Assembly (NCBI GenBank): GCA_031268065.1
Contig: JAIRXX010000073.1
Coordinates: 1 to 9,159 of the forward strand
Direction of reading: 5' to 3'
DNA: 9,159 nucleotides
From: Propionibacteriaceae bacterium
Lineage (GTDB): Bacteria > Actinomycetota > Actinomycetes > Propionibacteriales > Propionibacteriaceae
A model generated the notes under the pieces. That model did not search any database. It had not been told where the DNA came from and was given only the letters and a program-made list of their open reading frames with translations. This document shows, piece by piece, positions 7,577 to 9,159 of the stretch. A program made the translations under genes and the position numbers. Position 1 is the stretch's first letter. Every line of letters starts with the position of its first letter.

Positions 7577-7583
7577 AGGCCAG

Positions 7584-8246
7584 CTAAGCTCTCGGCACCA
7601 AGTACTGTGCCAGCTCTGGCTCGTAGCTGGGATCGCAGACGAAGAGCAATTCGTCGTCGGATTCCAACTCGCCCTCGGCCTGCGGCGCCCGGGCCACCCC
7701 GTCGCGGATGACGCAGACCAGCACGGCGTCACCGGGCAAACAGAGGTCTGCGGTGCGCACCCCGACTCTGGGGGAGCCGACGGGCAGGGTCATCTCGACC
7801 AGGTTGGCATTGCCGCCCCGGAAGCTGAACAGCCTCACCAGATCACCGACGGTGACCGCCTCCTCTACCAGCGCCCCCATCAGCCTGGGGGTGGACACCA
7901 TGACATCGACTCCCCAAAGCTCGTTGAACAACCACTCATTGGCGGGATGGTTGACCCTGGCCACCGTACGCGGCACCCCGAATTCGGTCTTCGCCAGCAG
8001 GGAATGCACCAGGTTCACCTTGTCGTCGCCGGTCGCGGCGATGGAGACATCGCAGGAATCCAGCCCGGCTTCCTCAAGGGAATCCAATTCGCAGGCGTCG
8101 GCCAGCAGCCACTCTGCCTCGGGGACCGAATCGGTCTTGATGGCGGCGGGGTCGCGGTCGATGAGCAACACCTGATGGCCGTTGGTGGTCAATTCACGGG
8201 CGATGGAAACTCCGACATTCCCAGCTCCGGCGATTACAACACGCAT
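7584..8246 (-). CDS. trkA: TrkA-family potassium uptake regulator (CeoC-like)
   Basis: A 220-residue RCK protein of the TrkA/KtrA type, a cytosolic ring subunit that binds NAD(H) or ATP/ADP and gates a membrane potassium transporter. The N-terminal RCK_N domain has the Rossmann motif GAGNVG (7-12) and an acidic residue ending strand two (Asp30 in LLIDRD), which usually favours NAD or adenine nucleotides. LLADACELDSLEEAG and IAATGDDKVNL follow in their usual places. The C-terminal RCK_C domain covers about 140-215. The start is ATG 8246, preceded by AGAGGGGAATC; the open frame extends to 8312, but the GAGNVG motif sits seven residues from this ATG, as is normal. It is the second gene of a pair, 10 nt after the other TrkA gene. 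By order it corresponds to M. tuberculosis ceoC (recalled). No transporter gene is in view. Confidence 0.92.
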   Translation of the reverse strand: MRVVIAGAGNVGVSIARELTTNGHQVLLIDRDPAAIKTDSVPEAEWLLADACELDSLEEAGLDSCDVSIAATGDDKVNLVHSLLAKTEFGVPRTVARVNHPANEWLFNELWGVDVMVSTPRLMGALVEEAVTVGDLVRLFSFRGGNANLVEMTLPVGSPRVGVRTADLCLPGDAVLVCVIRDGVARAPQAEGELESDDELLFVCDPSYEPELAQYLVPRA

Positions 8247-8256
8247 GATTCCCCTC

Positions 8257-8919
8257 TCACCGGTCAGCCGGGGCGTGGCCGAAAATCTCTTCGACCTCGG
8301 GCACCTGCTCATTGCTGACAGCGGCGTAGATGAGGTCGCCGTCTTGGAAAATGCTGTCTGGGCTGGGAACGATGCCCATGCCGAAGCGCACCAGGAATGG
8401 AATCTGGCAATTCGCCAAGCGCTGCATGGCGGTCAGTTTAGTGCCCACCCAGCCCGGATCGACATGGACTTCGATAAGCCGGACACTGCCGGAGGGGTCT
8501 TTCCACTGCGGTTCGGAGCCAGACGGCAGCAGCTTGCGCAAAATCTGGTCGGCGGCCCAGCGCACGGTTGCCACCGAGGGTATGCCCAGCCGCTCGTACA
8601 CTTCGGCGCGGCCCTGATCGTAAATGCGGGCTACGACGGTCGCCAAGTCGAATGTCTCGCGGACCACCCGGGCGGCGAGGATATTGGAATTGTCGCCCGA
8701 GGATACGGCGGCGAAGCCGTCGGCCTTCTCAATGCCAGCTTTCCGCAGCACCTCTTGGTCGAAGCCGACGCCCTTGACGGTCTTGCCCTGGAAGTCTGGG
8801 CCAAGCCGGCGAAATGCGTCCTGGTTGATGTCGATCACCGCGACGCTGTGTCCGCGCCGCTCCAAACCACGAGCCAGGGACGATCCGACTCGTCCGCACC
8901 CCATGATGACAATATGCAC
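8257..8919 (-). CDS. trkA: TrkA-family potassium uptake regulator (CeoB-like)
   Basis: A second 220-residue RCK protein, also with an N-terminal Rossmann domain: GCGRVG at 7-12 and Asp30 (VIDINQDAF). Further family features are TVKGVGFDQEVLRKAGIEKAD (47-67), AVSSGDNSNILAA (71-83), and a C-terminal RCK_C domain from about 145 with DGDLIYAAV (193-201). It is a diverged paralogue of the adjacent protein rather than a recent copy. It starts with GTG 8919 behind GGAGG, a strong ribosome site 4-5 nt away. As the first gene of the pair and divergent from the next gene, it matches ceoB of M. tuberculosis in position (recalled). The two proteins probably form a hetero- or homo-oligomeric ring on a Trk/Ktr-type or APC-type potassium transporter encoded elsewhere. 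Confidence 0.92.
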   Translation of the reverse strand: MHIVIMGCGRVGSSLARGLERRGHSVAVIDINQDAFRRLGPDFQGKTVKGVGFDQEVLRKAGIEKADGFAAVSSGDNSNILAARVVRETFDLATVVARIYDQGRAEVYERLGIPSVATVRWAADQILRKLLPSGSEPQWKDPSGSVRLIEVHVDPGWVGTKLTAMQRLANCQIPFLVRFGMGIVPSPDSIFQDGDLIYAAVSNEQVPEVEEIFGHAPADR

Positions 8920-8951
8920 TTTTCCTCCGCGTGACTAAAGCTGCAATGCTG

Positions 8952-8980
8952 AATTTACTCCACTGTCGCCTTGTTGTAGA
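8952..8980 (-). promoter_or_regulatory. Candidate promoter of the trkA pair
   Basis: On the minus strand TCTACA (8980-8975) and TAAATT (8957-8952) are 17 nt apart. They match TTGACA at four of six positions and TANNNT fully. The predicted start near 8945 leaves a leader of about 25 nt that contains the GGAGG ribosome site. This is the best-formed two-box promoter in the window. Confidence 0.45.
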
Positions 8981-9011
8981 AGGAAGGGCGGCGAAAGACC
9001 ACTCCTGAGCC

Positions 9012-9040
9012 GGTTTTGCCGCCCGGACTGGCGGTAGAGT
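9012..9040 (+). promoter_or_regulatory. Weak candidate promoter of the terminal gene
   Basis: TAGAGT (9035-9040) fits the -10 consensus TANNNT. The -35 slot at 17-nt spacing is GGTTTT (9012-9017), a poor match. It is correctly oriented and would give a leader of about 30 nt. Confidence 0.25.
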
Positions 9041-9078
9041 GTCCGCTTAAGAGAGTTCCGGCAACGGTCCAGGCGGGA

Positions 9079-9159
9079 ATGCGGAAAGTGAACGAAGTCA
9101 TCCAAGGGGTTCGCGTCGAACGTCCGGCGGCAGGCGGCGGCTGTGTCGGGCGGTGGCGG
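9079..9159 (+). CDS. Probable TRAM-domain class I SAM-dependent RNA methyltransferase, 5' end
   Basis: Only 27 codons are inside the window. The peptide contains VERPAAGGGCVGRW (13-26), which fits the opening of a TRAM domain, where a glycine-rich loop precedes the strand that leads to the usual RVVFVRHALPGE-type segment. TRAM domains of this kind begin actinobacterial uracil-C5 RNA methyltransferases of the RlmD/TrmA family, and such a gene lies next to the ceoBC pair in M. tuberculosis (Rv2689c, separated there by an APC permease; recalled). ATG 9079 has AGG 5 nt upstream; GTG 9088 is an alternative with GGAAA close by. The catalytic domain is not visible, so the call rests on the short motif and synteny. 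Confidence 0.6.
   Translation, partial: MRKVNEVIQGVRVERPAAGGGCVGRWR

Noticed and set aside
7577..7600. AGCT-A-AGCT palindrome at the OB-fold/trkA junction as a terminator.
   Set aside because: A 4-bp stem with a 1-nt loop cannot form a stable hairpin and no T-run follows.
9065..9078. Near-identical 14-mers at 2565-2578 and 9065-9078 (one mismatch), both upstream of plus-strand genes.
   Set aside because: Short, GC-rich, at different distances from the start codons, and similar CCAGGC strings occur inside genes; probably chance.

Overview
The window is chromosomal DNA from a high-GC Gram-positive bacterium of the class Actinomycetes. This rests on gene content as well as base composition. 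It carries the actinobacterial cell-division regulator SepH and the actinobacteria-typical families DUF4193, DUF3710 and DUF5998. It also has a ParC-type topoisomerase subunit and a paired TrkA/RCK module facing a gene that begins like a TRAM-domain methyltransferase. GTG starts are frequent. The parC-like gene argues against Mycobacterium; I cannot name a genus. I saw no mobile element, phage gene, CRISPR array, tRNA or rRNA, and no stretch over 300 bases lacks a gene.

Layout. (1) 1-2503, minus strand: an App1-family HAD phosphatase (DUF2183) is followed 24 nt later by the 5' part of a parC/gyrA-type topoisomerase gene that leaves the window on the left. (2) 2591-4257, plus strand: a DUF5998 protein and a nucleotide-pyrophosphatase-like alkaline-phosphatase-superfamily enzyme share a 4-base GTGA overlap. 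(3) 4268-5245, minus strand: sepH, convergent with the previous pair and with an unusual N-terminus. (4) 5457-5753, plus strand: a DUF4193 zinc-ribbon protein, divergent from sepH. (5) 5772-6020, minus strand: a two-helix DUF4235 membrane protein. (6) 6067-7576, plus strand: a tight dut - DUF3710 - OB-fold operon. (7) 7584-8919, minus strand: two TrkA-type RCK proteins, 10 nt apart. (8) 9079 to the end, plus strand: the first 27 codons of a probable TRAM-domain RNA methyltransferase.

From memory, regions 4-8 resemble the Mycobacterium tuberculosis Rv2689c-Rv2699c neighbourhood (methyltransferase, APC permease, ceoB, ceoC, DUF3159, OB-fold, DUF3710, dut, DUF3093, DUF4193). Here the APC permease and DUF3159 are absent and DUF4235 sits where DUF3093 would be. 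The processes represented are DNA topology and chromosome segregation (ParC), Z-ring control (SepH), dUTP removal (Dut), probable potassium-uptake gating (TrkA pair) and RNA modification (TRAM). Several families have no known function.

The most distinctive sequence signals are three start codons (App1, DUF4235, dut), each exactly 6 nt after a TANNNT -10 hexamer, which is the geometry of leaderless transcripts. Two of these form interlocking divergent promoters in a 46-bp gap. The other notable signal is the SepH N-terminus, which lacks the usual leading segment. I did not find a convincing wholly new system; this is mostly a conserved actinobacterial housekeeping region with local gene loss and compact regulatory gaps.
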